A DNA stretch of 64,000 nucleotides from Latescibacteria bacterium UBA6620 (lineage in GTDB: Bacteria; Latescibacterota; UBA2968): positions 144,954 through 208,953 of the forward strand of contig DJHM01000056.1 in NCBI GenBank assembly GCA_002433075.1, read 5' to 3'. This document shows positions 1 to 8,180 of this stretch, one piece after another. Positions within the stretch are counted from its first letter, which is position 1. Each line of letters starts with the position of its first letter. A model generated the notes under the pieces. That model ran no database searches and was not told where the DNA came from. It saw nothing but the letters and a program-made list of their open reading frames with translations. The position numbers and the translations under genes were made by a program.

Positions 1-745
1 CTCCGAACGCCTCTTCGAACCAGTAGAACCCCAGATCCTCGAGAACCAGAGCGAAATCCGTGATAATCGCCTCGAGCGACCCCAGGCAATTTCCCAGGCC
101 TTCGTGCATCAGTCTGAAATCGGGCCCAACCGCCTCACGAAGACGTCGGAGGATCGGCACGTATCGGTCGAGTGTCATCCCTGCGTGGTCCCAATCCGTC
201 CCAGGTCGAAACTTGAAGGCGTCGTAGCCCTCGGCTTTGTAGCGCAACGCTTCTTCGATCAGAAACTGGTCTCCATCGGCGTACCATTCGTGTTCCACAC
301 CGGCGCTTGCGTAGATCTTGATGTTTCGATCCGGTTCCCCCTCTGTGCAGAGTAACTCGTAGACCGGTTGGCCGACCGATTTACCGATCAGGTCCCAGCA
401 GGCCACGTCGATCCCAGCCCAGGGCGCCGCATTGTATCGCGAATCATTGCCCCGGTTCACCAGAAATTCGACATCGAACGGGTTCTTGCCCAACAGGAGA
501 GGCCGAATCGTCTCCTCCGTGTACTTCTTGATGTCCGCCGGATTCTCGTAGGGCGTCCCTTCCCCGATCCCCACCAGACCCTCTTTGGTGAAAATCTGAG
601 TGATCGCACCATCTGTCTTCCAGACCTGATAGGAGGCGCACCTCCAGAGGTTCTCGTTTGGATCGACGTAGGAAAGCGGGAGCACACGGACGTCACTGAT
701 CGTCAGCTTCTGTCTTTCAACCCCATCCAGCGGGTGGTTCCGCAT
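1..745 (-). CDS. Mandelate racemase/muconate lactonizing enzyme family protein (3' end cut by window edge)
   Basis: Enolase-superfamily enzyme, expected to act in the cytoplasm as an acid-sugar dehydratase or racemase. About 248 residues are visible from an ATG at 743-745; the C-terminal barrel lies outside the window. The N-terminal capping domain ends in the typical stretch AGIDVACWDLIGK near residue 110, followed by VGQPVYELL. The barrel then shows FKFRPG near residue 179 (the usual Lys-x-Lys position), MHEG near 211 at the place of the first metal ligand, and WFEEAF near 243 with the second acidic ligand. The reading frame is open at the left edge. Substrate cannot be assigned. The neighbouring HpcH-type aldolase on the other strand would suit a dehydratase-aldolase sugar-acid pathway, which is inference. 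Confidence 0.85.
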   Translation of the reverse strand, partial: MRNHPLDGVERQKLTISDVRVLPLSYVDPNENLWRCASYQVWKTDGAITQIFTKEGLVGIGEGTPYENPADIKKYTEETIRPLLLGKNPFDVEFLVNRGNDSRYNAAPWAGIDVACWDLIGKSVGQPVYELLCTEGEPDRNIKIYASAGVEHEWYADGDQFLIEEALRYKAEGYDAFKFRPGTDWDHAGMTLDRYVPILRRLREAVGPDFRLMHEGLGNCLGSLEAIITDFALVLEDLGFYWFEEAFG

Positions 746-913
746 CCTCGGCTCCTTGCGGCAGTTTCGATGACCGCAACGGGAAGTTCTTGCAGACTCC
801 CGGCTGCGAGTGAAGCTTTTTAGTTGAGTTCAATCGACGGCCGCCACAAGGAATGGTCATCGGCCCCGAGACACAACCCCTTGTTGGCGAAAACCCGAAC
901 AGGAGCAAACGCG

Positions 914-1570
914 ATGGCTGGCGAAGATCTGAAACAGAAAATCCGCGAAGGGGAGTCCATCACGTCCGCCGGCGTCGCCATTACAGCGACCCCGAGTGAC
1001 CTCGAAGCGATTGTCGCCGGCGGTCCGGTCGATCTGTTCCGTGTCGACTGCCAGCACGGGCCCTACAGCGAGATCCATCTCGTGGAACTCTGCCAGGCCG
1101 CCAAGGCCCTGGATGTGCCGGTCGGGATCCGGATGAAGCACAACAGACTGGCGTTCCTGATCGGCGTGATCCTGGACCTGGGCCCCCTGCTGATCCAAGT
1201 TCCCCAGGTTGAAGATGAAGAGACCGTCGATGAGGCCCTGAATGCATTTTATTATTCCCCCGTCGGCAGACGGGGCTGGGGCGGAACCGCACAAACCCGA
1301 TACGGTCTGGAGGGACACGAAGATCAGGACGCGTATGTAGAATACTGGAACACCCACGGCGTACTGATGATTCAGCTCGAGTCGGTGAACGCCATCACGA
1401 ACGCACGGCACCTGGCCAAGCCCGGTGTCGACGCCATCGCCTTCGGTCCAAACGACCTCAAGCTGGACCTGAAGCGCTACCCGGACCATCCCTTCAAGAC
1501 GCCAGAAGAGTGCATCGCCCACGTTGAGGAGCAACTTAAGGGGAGCGATGTCCGGGTCGGCCTGAGTTAG
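914..1570 (+). CDS. HpcH/HpaI-type aldolase family protein
   Basis: Class II pyruvate-type aldolase of the HpcH/HpaI family, which cleaves 2-keto-3-deoxy acids with a divalent metal. The family pattern is clear: VDLFRVDCQHGP near residue 40, QVPQVEDEE, the ligand motif QLES and FGPNDL, giving the Glu and Asp metal ligands. The ATG at 914 is preceded by AGGAG at 901-905 with 8 bases spacing; the frame also opens upstream at a TTG (824), but that stretch has no family similarity. At 218 residues it is shorter than the usual roughly 250 and lacks the C-terminal segment normally following the Asp motif, so it may be 3'-truncated. It diverges from the enolase-superfamily gene on the left. Confidence 0.8.
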   Translation: MAGEDLKQKIREGESITSAGVAITATPSDLEAIVAGGPVDLFRVDCQHGPYSEIHLVELCQAAKALDVPVGIRMKHNRLAFLIGVILDLGPLLIQVPQVEDEETVDEALNAFYYSPVGRRGWGGTAQTRYGLEGHEDQDAYVEYWNTHGVLMIQLESVNAITNARHLAKPGVDAIAFGPNDLKLDLKRYPDHPFKTPEECIAHVEEQLKGSDVRVGLS

Positions 1571-1846
1571 GCACAACGAAGGCGGATCGAACAACCTGAC
1601 CGAGAGTTAATCGACAGTGGGCAGCGAGTTTCAGGGCAGGGTACTCGATTGGTTCGACCCAACAGAAGAAATCTGGAGAGTCTCTACAGGCAGGCTTACG
1701 TCAATCGTGCGATGAGCGAGGATGGAACCTTTTCATTTCCTTCAGTCCAGCCGAGGCGCACTGGACCCATATCGAGCTTGTAACGACCACAATCTAGTTC
1801 ACAGAGGTGACAGTCCAACACCATCAAAGGTCGCCCCTCGAAGGAA
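1571..1846. other. Intergenic region, nothing recognised
   Basis: Convergent interval between the aldolase (plus) and the serine hydrolase (minus). No convincing coding frame, hairpin terminator or repeat was seen. Confidence 0.4.
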
Positions 1847-2944
1847 TCAACTTCTTACAGCCGAAAGCACTCTCTCCACGAAGCCATCGAAATAGTCCGC
1901 CGACATCCACCGGATCACAACAACCATATCCAGCTCGGGGGCTACCCACACCCGATTCGCGCCGGCTCCGCCGTGATAGAAGTGGTTGGCCGGCCCACTC
2001 GGGAACAGTTCGTGGTTCGTATTCAGGAAGTAATTCATGAACCCGTACGTGTGCTGCAACTCGGTCGGGGTCAATGCCTGCTCGATCCAGGCTTCAGACA
2101 GGATCTGCCGATCCCCCCATCGACCCCGTCGCAGGGTCAGATGACCAAACCGCGCGTGGTCCCGCGCGCTGATCCACATTCCACCACCCCAGTGCCCCCC
2201 ACCACTCACTGATTGCACTCGCTTCCCGTCGATCTCGACATACGAGTTGTCGTAGCCATTCCAGATCCACGCATCCGACGCGCCAATCGGATCCATGACT
2301 TCTTCCTTCAGCACCTCAGGCAGCGGTCGCCCCCAAACCCGCAACAGCGACAACGCGAACCGATTGACACGGACATCATTGTACTCGTATCGCGATCCGG
2401 GTGTGACGGGCTCGAGATAAACGTCGTCCGTGTTGCCGGCCGAGAATGGCTTCTCCCAAAGCGTCCCGTCCCACTCGCTGATCTGCCTGAGAGAATGATC
2501 CCACGTGATCTGTGCATTGTGGTCAGAAGCGTAGCCCCCATCGTCGACGTAGTCTCCGACACGATCGTCCAGGTCTTTGATCAGCCCCCGATCCCACGCG
2601 AGACCCGCTGTCGTCGAAAGGAAGCTCTTCGAGATACTGAAGGTCATGTCGACCCGTTCCGGATTCCCCCATTCCGTCACAATCCGGCCGTTTCGCATCA
2701 CGAGGCCTGTGATGCCGGCGTGTGTTTTCGTCGGGCCGAGGATGACTCCATCGTCGTACTTTTTCGACCCGTGCTCCACAGCCAGGTGGGCTCCCAGGTC
2801 GGGAGGGCCGCCGGCACGAGCAGAATCCTGCGTGTACGCGATAGCTTCCTGAAGGCCATCCGGGTCGAAGCCCGCTTCTTCCGGATCGACGAATTCCCAC
2901 GAATCTGCGGGGGCTGGGTCGTTCAGAACATCCGCCGTGCTCAT
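1847..2944 (-). CDS. Serine hydrolase, beta-lactamase class C / esterase-like
   Basis: Penicillin-binding-protein-like hydrolase of 365 residues. The nucleophile motif SxxK is S103-I-S-K106 in the context MTFSISKSF. The second motif position carries Y188-N-D (YEYNDVRVN), and the third box is HGG in FYHGGAGANR near residue 320, which replaces KTG as in class C esterases. No signal peptide is visible, so a cytoplasmic esterase or amidase role is likelier than beta-lactam resistance. The start is an ATG. It lies 16 bases downstream of the peroxiredoxin-like gene on the same strand and may be cotranscribed. The true substrate is unknown. Confidence 0.85.
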   Translation of the reverse strand: MSTADVLNDPAPADSWEFVDPEEAGFDPDGLQEAIAYTQDSARAGGPPDLGAHLAVEHGSKKYDDGVILGPTKTHAGITGLVMRNGRIVTEWGNPERVDMTFSISKSFLSTTAGLAWDRGLIKDLDDRVGDYVDDGGYASDHNAQITWDHSLRQISEWDGTLWEKPFSAGNTDDVYLEPVTPGSRYEYNDVRVNRFALSLLRVWGRPLPEVLKEEVMDPIGASDAWIWNGYDNSYVEIDGKRVQSVSGGGHWGGGMWISARDHARFGHLTLRRGRWGDRQILSEAWIEQALTPTELQHTYGFMNYFLNTNHELFPSGPANHFYHGGAGANRVWVAPELDMVVVIRWMSADYFDGFVERVLSAVRS

Positions 2945-2960
2945 ATGGGGCCTCCGTTGC

Positions 2961-3530
2961 TTATTCCTTCACGACAGATTTCGCGGCCGCGATCAGGACA
3001 TCCGGATCCAGCCGAACCGAGTAGTCTGGATGGACAAAGTGAAAGGCGATCGAACCGCTCGCGTCGACCAGATAGACCGCGGGTACAGGTAAGGCCCGGC
3101 GTCCGGACTTGAACGCGATCCCGAACTTCCGCATCAGGATCAGGTCAGGATCTGAAAGCAAGGTGATCGACGTCCCAATTCGATCCTTCAGTTTCGCGGA
3201 ATCCTCCGGGCTATCCGGGCTAATCGCCAGCACCGCGAGTCCAAGATCTTCAAGCGTGGAGAGAATTTTCTGCAGTCCGCCCAACTGGCGACGGCAGTGT
3301 GGTCACCAGTTGCCGCGATAGAAACCGACCACACCCGGCCTATCCCCCAGTGTACCCGAAAGCGTCGTCGTCGAACCGTCGATGGTCTTGAGTGTCCCAT
3401 CCGGCGCCTTCGTTCCCACAAGCGCCGGGCGCACGGAGTCGAGTGATGGGTAAAAATCTTGCGCTTGGACCGTTGCTCCCAGGAACAGTCCAAGGGTGAT
3501 ACACGCGATCCATCGAGATAGTTCCTTCAC
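2961..3530 (-). CDS. Secreted AhpC/TSA-like peroxiredoxin, probable selenoprotein (in-frame UGA at active site)
   Basis: Thioredoxin-fold peroxiredoxin-like protein, 189 residues if the TGA at 3303-3305 is read through. Residues 1-24 form a signal peptide (MKELSRWIACITLGL then a small-residue AQA region), so the enzyme should act in the envelope. The active site reads FYRGNW-U76-PHC79, where family members have FYRGxWCPYC, so the stop falls exactly on the peroxidatic cysteine. The frame continues without interruption through RRQLGGLQKIL, AISPDSPE and VPAVYLVDASG to the end. A hairpin fitting bacterial SECIS rules follows directly (3270-3297). UxxC peroxiredoxin-like selenoproteins are an established class. 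The alternative, a nonsense mutation in a pseudogene, must be kept in mind because other genes here carry stops. No selA, selB, selC or selD is in the window. Confidence 0.82.
3270..3297 (-). promoter_or_regulatory. Candidate bacterial SECIS hairpin
   Basis: In the mRNA sense, CUGC...GCAG closes a stem of about 11 pairs with small bulges around the apical loop AGUUG. The second loop base is G, and it lies 18 nucleotides after the UGA. Bacterial SECIS elements need a G in the first two loop bases, 16 to 37 nucleotides downstream of the UGA, so both rules are met. The pairing was worked out by hand and no folding energy was computed. Confidence 0.65.
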
Positions 3531-3600
3531 CTGTCTCCTCCCATAACTAACCGGCGACTGGTTACGATTCCACGATTCGAGCGTTCACGAGGACCGACAC

Positions 3601-3615
3601 TTCGACTGCGCTCAG
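3601..3615. repeat. Short dispersed repeat TTCGACTGCGCTCAG
   Basis: Intergenic 15-base unit between the peroxiredoxin and GH4 genes. The same unit recurs inverted at 5031-5045, with one change at 5086-5100, and as a looser copy at 42719-42735. Confidence 0.6.
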
Positions 3616-3699
3616 TGTGACGGCATCTTGCATACCTCGAAATCATCATCTCTTGTATGGATTCTCTCGCGTGTCCGGTGGTCCTTTCAAGCGGCCTCT

Positions 3700-5004
3700 C
3701 TACTCATCGAAATACGCCAATCGGTCCCCCTCCGCTTCCCAGAGCTCCTCGAACATCTCTCGAATCCGAGGCAGTGGAACGACAGATGCCGTCAGGGGAT
3801 CGAGGGCGCAGGCGTGGAACGCCGCTTCCCTGTCCTTTTTCAGGACTGCCTCCACAGCCAGCTCCTCCACAGCGATGTTCGACATATTCAACGCCGCGCA
3901 TTGTGAGGGCAGATCGCCAACGAACGTCGGATGGATGCCTTCCCGGTCGGCCAGACACGGAACCTCCACGCAACATCGTTCGGGGAGGTTCGTTATCGAA
4001 CCATGGTTCATCACATTCCCATTGAACGCGAACGGCGATCCGGTCATCCTCGCTTCGATGATGAGCGACGCGTATTCGTGTGAAGAGGTTAGCGGCGGGA
4101 TCTCCGCATCCTCGTCGTCCTCTACACCCGAATCTTTCATCCAGTTTCGTTTGCGCGTGTTTTCCATCGAGACCGGGTCGCGATCGGGTGTTCCGTAATA
4201 GTCCCGAAGCTCCTTCGTTCGACGGAAATAAGGCAGGTACTCCGCGTTGTGGCGGGTACTCTCGGTCACGAAATAGCCGAACTGCCGCATCATCTCGACA
4301 CGAACCTTGTCCTCTGCGAAATCGGGATGGTTGTCAACGACATCACCTAGCCGCGGATACAGGTCCTGCTTGCCCTTCCGGAGCCGAAGCACCCAGGCTT
4401 GATGATTGATCCCTGCTACCAGATAGCTCACATCGTCGTAGTCCGCGCCCACTGCGTTCGCCAGCTTTTTCGTCGTTCCCTGCACGCTGTGACACAACCC
4501 GACGTTCTGAATCGACGAGCCCACTGAGTGGAGCCACGTGAGCATACACATCGGATTGGTGTAGTTGAGCATCAACGCGTCCGGACACAGCCGCTCCATA
4601 TCCTTCGCGAAGTTCAAGTGCTCGTCGGCCGTCCGGAGAAACCGAAAAATGCCGCCGACCCCAATCGTATCCGCCACAGTCTGATGCACACCGTATTTGA
4701 GCGGTATCTCAACTTCCGACTTGTAGGGTTCTCCCCAGTAGGCCGCCCCACCGATCGACACGGCCGTTACCACACAGTCCGCATCCGGCAGCAACTCCTC
4801 CCGGTTCGTACTCGCCACGACCTTGCCCGGCAGGTTGTGCCCGTCGATGGCACGCTGGACGTAATCCGTCACCTGTTCGAGCCGTTCCTCGTGGATGTCA
4901 CACAGCGCGATCGTCGAATCCTTCAACGATTCGCGCGAGAGGATGTCGATCGACAGCCGGCTACCGAAGCCACTGCCTGCACCAATGATTACGATCTTCG
5001 CCAT
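3700..5004 (-). CDS. GH4 family alpha-glycosidase
   Basis: Glycoside hydrolase family 4 enzyme, which uses NAD and a divalent metal to cleave alpha-glycosides by an oxidation-elimination route. The Rossmann motif GAGSGFG covers residues 8-14. NYTNP at 147-151, C171 in LCHSVQG and H201 in AGINHQAW supply the substrate and metal site typical of the family. At 434 residues it has full family length. The start is ATG (5002-5004). A paralogue lies at 35510-36886. Alpha-galactosidase, alpha-glucosidase and alpha-galacturonidase activities all occur in GH4, and the sequence alone does not choose between them. Confidence 0.9.
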   Translation of the reverse strand: MAKIVIIGAGSGFGSRLSIDILSRESLKDSTIALCDIHEERLEQVTDYVQRAIDGHNLPGKVVASTNREELLPDADCVVTAVSIGGAAYWGEPYKSEVEIPLKYGVHQTVADTIGVGGIFRFLRTADEHLNFAKDMERLCPDALMLNYTNPMCMLTWLHSVGSSIQNVGLCHSVQGTTKKLANAVGADYDDVSYLVAGINHQAWVLRLRKGKQDLYPRLGDVVDNHPDFAEDKVRVEMMRQFGYFVTESTRHNAEYLPYFRRTKELRDYYGTPDRDPVSMENTRKRNWMKDSGVEDDEDAEIPPLTSSHEYASLIIEARMTGSPFAFNGNVMNHGSITNLPERCCVEVPCLADREGIHPTFVGDLPSQCAALNMSNIAVEELAVEAVLKKDREAAFHACALDPLTASVVPLPRIREMFEELWEAEGDRLAYFDE

Positions 5005-5025
5005 CTGTTGGTTCCATTAGACAGG

Positions 5026-5106
5026 TCACCCTGAGCGCAGTCGAAGGGCGACCTCGTCGATCTGTGATTGGCGGGTGGGGCGACGTTCGACTTCGCTCAG
5101 TCTGAC
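5026..5106. repeat. REP-like inverted repeat pair forming a long hairpin
   Basis: CTGAGCGCAGTCGAA at 5031-5045 faces TTCGACTTCGCTCAG at 5086-5100, and flanking GTCA/TGAC bases extend the pairing. It lies between the start of the GH4 gene and the end of the metallo-beta-lactamase gene, where it could also act as an mRNA end or stabiliser. Confidence 0.6.
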
Positions 5107-5140
5107 CCACCCGCACGATTTCCGCCCCCCCCATCCATCC

Positions 5141-6961
5141 CTACCAAGTGCACACCGCCTCCGCGATTCCCCCAAGGTGCTTTCCATTCCACGTCACGTC
5201 AGCAACGATCGTCCAGCTGTGAAAGTGCGTCTCAGCCGGTAGGGTCGCACGGACGTCGTAGGATCGCGTTTCCCCGACACCCACATCGATGTCCAGCCGT
5301 TGTGGATTGACGGTCACCCCCTTAGTGGTCTGGAGGTCGATGGTCCCACTCCTCGGCGCATCCTCGTGGTTTCTCACTCTTACCTCGAACGACACCTCAT
5401 CCCCTGGTTTCACCCGTACTTTGAAGGGATAAAACTCCACCCAATGGGGATCCATACCCAGGTTCGGATGCGGCTGATCGATGATGTCCTCGAAGTGCTC
5501 TGCCCATCGGTCCATCCATTTCTGCCACTTCTCCACCTTCTCCGTAGTGCAGGGCACACCGCCCCCGTGACCCGTCAAGAGAATGTCGGGACTTCGCTCC
5601 GCGATCTGGCGAGGCATATCCCGATACGTCGACACCGGCGTCCGGTTCTTCGGTATGAACGAATGAATCCAGTCCCGGTTCTCCCGAAAGCACAAACCCG
5701 AAATGTTGTCTCCGATCGAGAGATACCGTTTCCCGTCCACGTCGAACGTGATCAGGTTGTGATACCACGTCTGACCCGGGAACTGTTCGATTCTGAAGTT
5801 AATCCCTCGCCAGGTGAAGGGTTCATCTCGGGACACAACCCGGTCGACTTTCGATGGATGCGGCACCAGACACGGCATCTCGTATCGTTCCGGATGCTCA
5901 ATAATGTCAGCCACCTCGGGCGATGTCGCCACCTTCGTCCCGTATTTGATCTGGAGTGCCGACAGTCCAGCCAGATGATCGTCGTGGTAGTGCGACGGCA
6001 GAAACCACTCGACGTCGGTCACGCCGATCTCCCGTTCGAGGTGCGGAGTCAGATGATCGATGTAGCGATGCGGATTAGCCGTGATCGGCGCGTTGCCCAC
6101 GTATCCAGAGTCGATGAACAACGCGTGCCCTTCGTCGTCCCGAACGATATAGGTATACGCACCCGAGTTGCTCACCTCAAAGACGTGATCGGATATCTGA
6201 CGAAAGATCGGCGCGAAGTCCTTGTAGTCTTGCGCGAAAAACATCTCGTAGAGATCCACCAGATCAGACCGTAGTGTATCGAAATCGTTGTCATCGGGTT
6301 GGAAAGGATCTCCGTGGCCCGGTAGAATCCAATCGACACCAAGGTTCCGGACGGTCTCCAGACTCTCGATCAGATTGACGTGACCCTGGAAGGTCATGTA
6401 CGCCCACTGGGAGGAGTAGTATTCGTGAAGTTTCCCGGATGACGCGAGAAGGTCGCCACAGGCCAGCAATCTGAGCCCCTCGAGGTCGAACAGATAACCC
6501 ACGGACCCGAACGTGTGACCCGGCAGGGGCACGATCTCGACCTTCAGGTCCTGCCAGGAAAGAGTATCGTAATCACGAAGCGGCTCGCCCTGAATGTCAC
6601 CGATCGGTCCTGATGTCTCGTAGTACGACTTGTAGTTGTCGTAGATGTCGTAGCCGGCCCGAGACACGTCCCCCTCTTCATAGAACCGTCTCTCCGGCCA
6701 CGGATAATTTACGGACACACCTTCAGCTACCCATCCAGGCGCCTTCCCACATTGATCTCGATGAAAATGTGTCAGCAGCAGCCGGTCCACTTCGACACCC
6801 GCCCTGTCCGTGACGTCTCTCACCGAAAGCTGACCACAGTCGACGACCAACCCGCGCCCGCCGCGGGCGATCACATACGTGCTGCATGTTCCGTCGATCC
6901 AACTGATTCCGGGAATGTCCACGGCTATCCTTCCACAATCTTCGATGGTGTGCCGACCCAA
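5141..6961 (-). CDS. Tandem metallo-beta-lactamase-fold hydrolase (two MBL domains)
   Basis: A 606-residue protein with two metallo-beta-lactamase domains. Domain 1 has H65-F-H67-R-D69-Q70, then PGHT with H149, D170 and H216, a full dinuclear site except that the usual last His of HxHxDH is Gln. Domain 2 starts near residue 255 and has the intact motif H324-Y-H326-D-D328-H329, with later LTGHGGG. A C-terminal segment after about residue 500 looks like a beta-rich accessory domain. No signal peptide is evident. The first codon used here is TTG; a GTG 13 codons later is an alternative. The substrate is unknown. It sits between the GH4 gene and an oxidoreductase on the same strand. Confidence 0.8.
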   Translation of the reverse strand: MGRHTIEDCGRIAVDIPGISWIDGTCSTYVIARGGRGLVVDCGQLSVRDVTDRAGVEVDRLLLTHFHRDQCGKAPGWVAEGVSVNYPWPERRFYEEGDVSRAGYDIYDNYKSYYETSGPIGDIQGEPLRDYDTLSWQDLKVEIVPLPGHTFGSVGYLFDLEGLRLLACGDLLASSGKLHEYYSSQWAYMTFQGHVNLIESLETVRNLGVDWILPGHGDPFQPDDNDFDTLRSDLVDLYEMFFAQDYKDFAPIFRQISDHVFEVSNSGAYTYIVRDDEGHALFIDSGYVGNAPITANPHRYIDHLTPHLEREIGVTDVEWFLPSHYHDDHLAGLSALQIKYGTKVATSPEVADIIEHPERYEMPCLVPHPSKVDRVVSRDEPFTWRGINFRIEQFPGQTWYHNLITFDVDGKRYLSIGDNISGLCFRENRDWIHSFIPKNRTPVSTYRDMPRQIAERSPDILLTGHGGGVPCTTEKVEKWQKWMDRWAEHFEDIIDQPHPNLGMDPHWVEFYPFKVRVKPGDEVSFEVRVRNHEDAPRSGTIDLQTTKGVTVNPQRLDIDVGVGETRSYDVRATLPAETHFHSWTIVADVTWNGKHLGGIAEAVCTW

Positions 6962-7061
6962 TCCGGGCCGGTGAGTAGTAAACAGACCCAGGGCTTCGCC
7001 CTGAGCAACAGAATGACTCGCGATTGCCGCTTAACCGAGAGTGCCAACATACCGGAGTGGA

Positions 7062-7093
7062 GAAGAAAGCCCCCGTCGATGTTCGACAGGGGC
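7062..7093 (-). terminator. Rho-independent terminator candidate
   Basis: In minus-strand sense, GCCCCTGTCGA pairs with TCGACGGGGGC around a 3-base loop and is followed by TTTCTTC. It lies 41 bases after the end of the oxidoreductase at 7134, so it probably ends the sulfatase-oxidoreductase transcript. Confidence 0.65.
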
Positions 7094-7133
7094 AGGTTCA
7101 AAGACGTTCCACGGTTGTCTGTGTCTAAGACAC

Positions 7134-8171
7134 TCAGTTCAACGACACGGTTTGACCTGATTCCGCCGCCGCCATCGCCGCATCATAGACTCGCATTGTT
7201 TTCAGCACCTGCTCGGGCGTGACGATCAGTTCGGCTCCCTGGTTCAGCACGTCCGAAATGTTCTGGTAGTAATCCTTCCACGACCCTTTGACACTGTCTA
7301 TAATTCGTTCTTCCGGGTCGCCATTTCGATAGGTCACCACCCGAGCGCGGTCTTCCGGCGGCTCCTTCGCATCTTCGATCAGACCGAGACGAAGAAACGG
7401 CTCCTGTGGATCGAGTCCCGACTTCGACAGCGTACCCAGGTCGCCGGCCACGAACCAGCGAGGAATGGCGATGGCTGAGAGATTTCCGATTTCGATCTGG
7501 TAGCGAATCCCGTTCGCAAAGCGGATTAGCATCGTCCCGTAGTTCCCGATGTCGATCGGCCAGTGGTCGCGGAAGATGACATCGCAGTAGACGGACTCTA
7601 CCGGGGCACCTGCCAGGAGCAGCGCCTGATCGACGAAGTGAGCGGGCCAGTCGAACAGGATACCCCCGCTCTGCGCCAGATCGCCCCGCCACCCTCTAGG
7701 ACTGCCATAACGCATGATCCCCACCTTGAAGAGATAGGGCTCCCCGAGCAGTCCATCGTCGATCGCCTTCCGTACCGTAAGGTAGTCCCAATCCCAGCGG
7801 CGATTGTGGAACACGGACAACAGTACGTTGTTGCGATCGCGGGCTGCGATCATCTCTTCGGCTTCCGACGCATTCATACACATGATCTTGTCGGTCACCA
7901 GGTGCTTGCCGGCGTCCATCGCCTTCACTGCCTGATCGCAGTGAACGTCGTGGGGCGTCGCCAGCACGATCAGATCCACGTCGTCATCGGTCAACAACGC
8001 GTCGAAATCAGGGTAGATCTTCGCGTCCGGGTGGTTCTCCTTCGCCTCGGCCTGACGACCTTCATCTCGCGTACTGATTGCGTGCAGCCGAAGTCCCTCA
8101 GCCAGCCCGATCAGATATGATTGGTAGGCGCGCCCCGAGTAGCCGTAGCCCACGACTGCCGCGTTGACCAT
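7134..8171 (-). CDS. Gfo/Idh/MocA family NAD(P)-dependent oxidoreductase
   Basis: A 345-residue sugar or inositol oxidoreductase-like protein. The N-terminal Rossmann fold has G8-Y-G10-Y-S-G13. The C-terminal half carries the GGILFDWPAHFVDQ stretch typical of the family's substrate domain. The usual EKP motif is replaced by TDKIMC, keeping the Lys that normally contacts cofactor and substrate. ATG start with an AAGG sequence upstream. It begins 9 bases after the stop of the sulfatase at 8181 and is followed by a terminator, so the two form an operon. That pairing suggests processing of a sugar released after desulfation, which is inference. Confidence 0.88.
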   Translation of the reverse strand: MVNAAVVGYGYSGRAYQSYLIGLAEGLRLHAISTRDEGRQAEAKENHPDAKIYPDFDALLTDDDVDLIVLATPHDVHCDQAVKAMDAGKHLVTDKIMCMNASEAEEMIAARDRNNVLLSVFHNRRWDWDYLTVRKAIDDGLLGEPYLFKVGIMRYGSPRGWRGDLAQSGGILFDWPAHFVDQALLLAGAPVESVYCDVIFRDHWPIDIGNYGTMLIRFANGIRYQIEIGNLSAIAIPRWFVAGDLGTLSKSGLDPQEPFLRLGLIEDAKEPPEDRARVVTYRNGDPEERIIDSVKGSWKDYYQNISDVLNQGAELIVTPEQVLKTMRVYDAAMAAAESGQTVSLN

Positions 8172-8180
8172 TTCGCGACC

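Noticed and set aside
857..1594. Long minus-strand open frame opposite the aldolase
   Set aside because: It is an antisense shadow with no family similarity; the plus strand carries the conserved aldolase motifs.
5300..6274. Long plus-strand frame opposite the metallo-beta-lactamase gene
   Set aside because: Antisense shadow; many similar long frames appear opposite real genes because of the high GC content.
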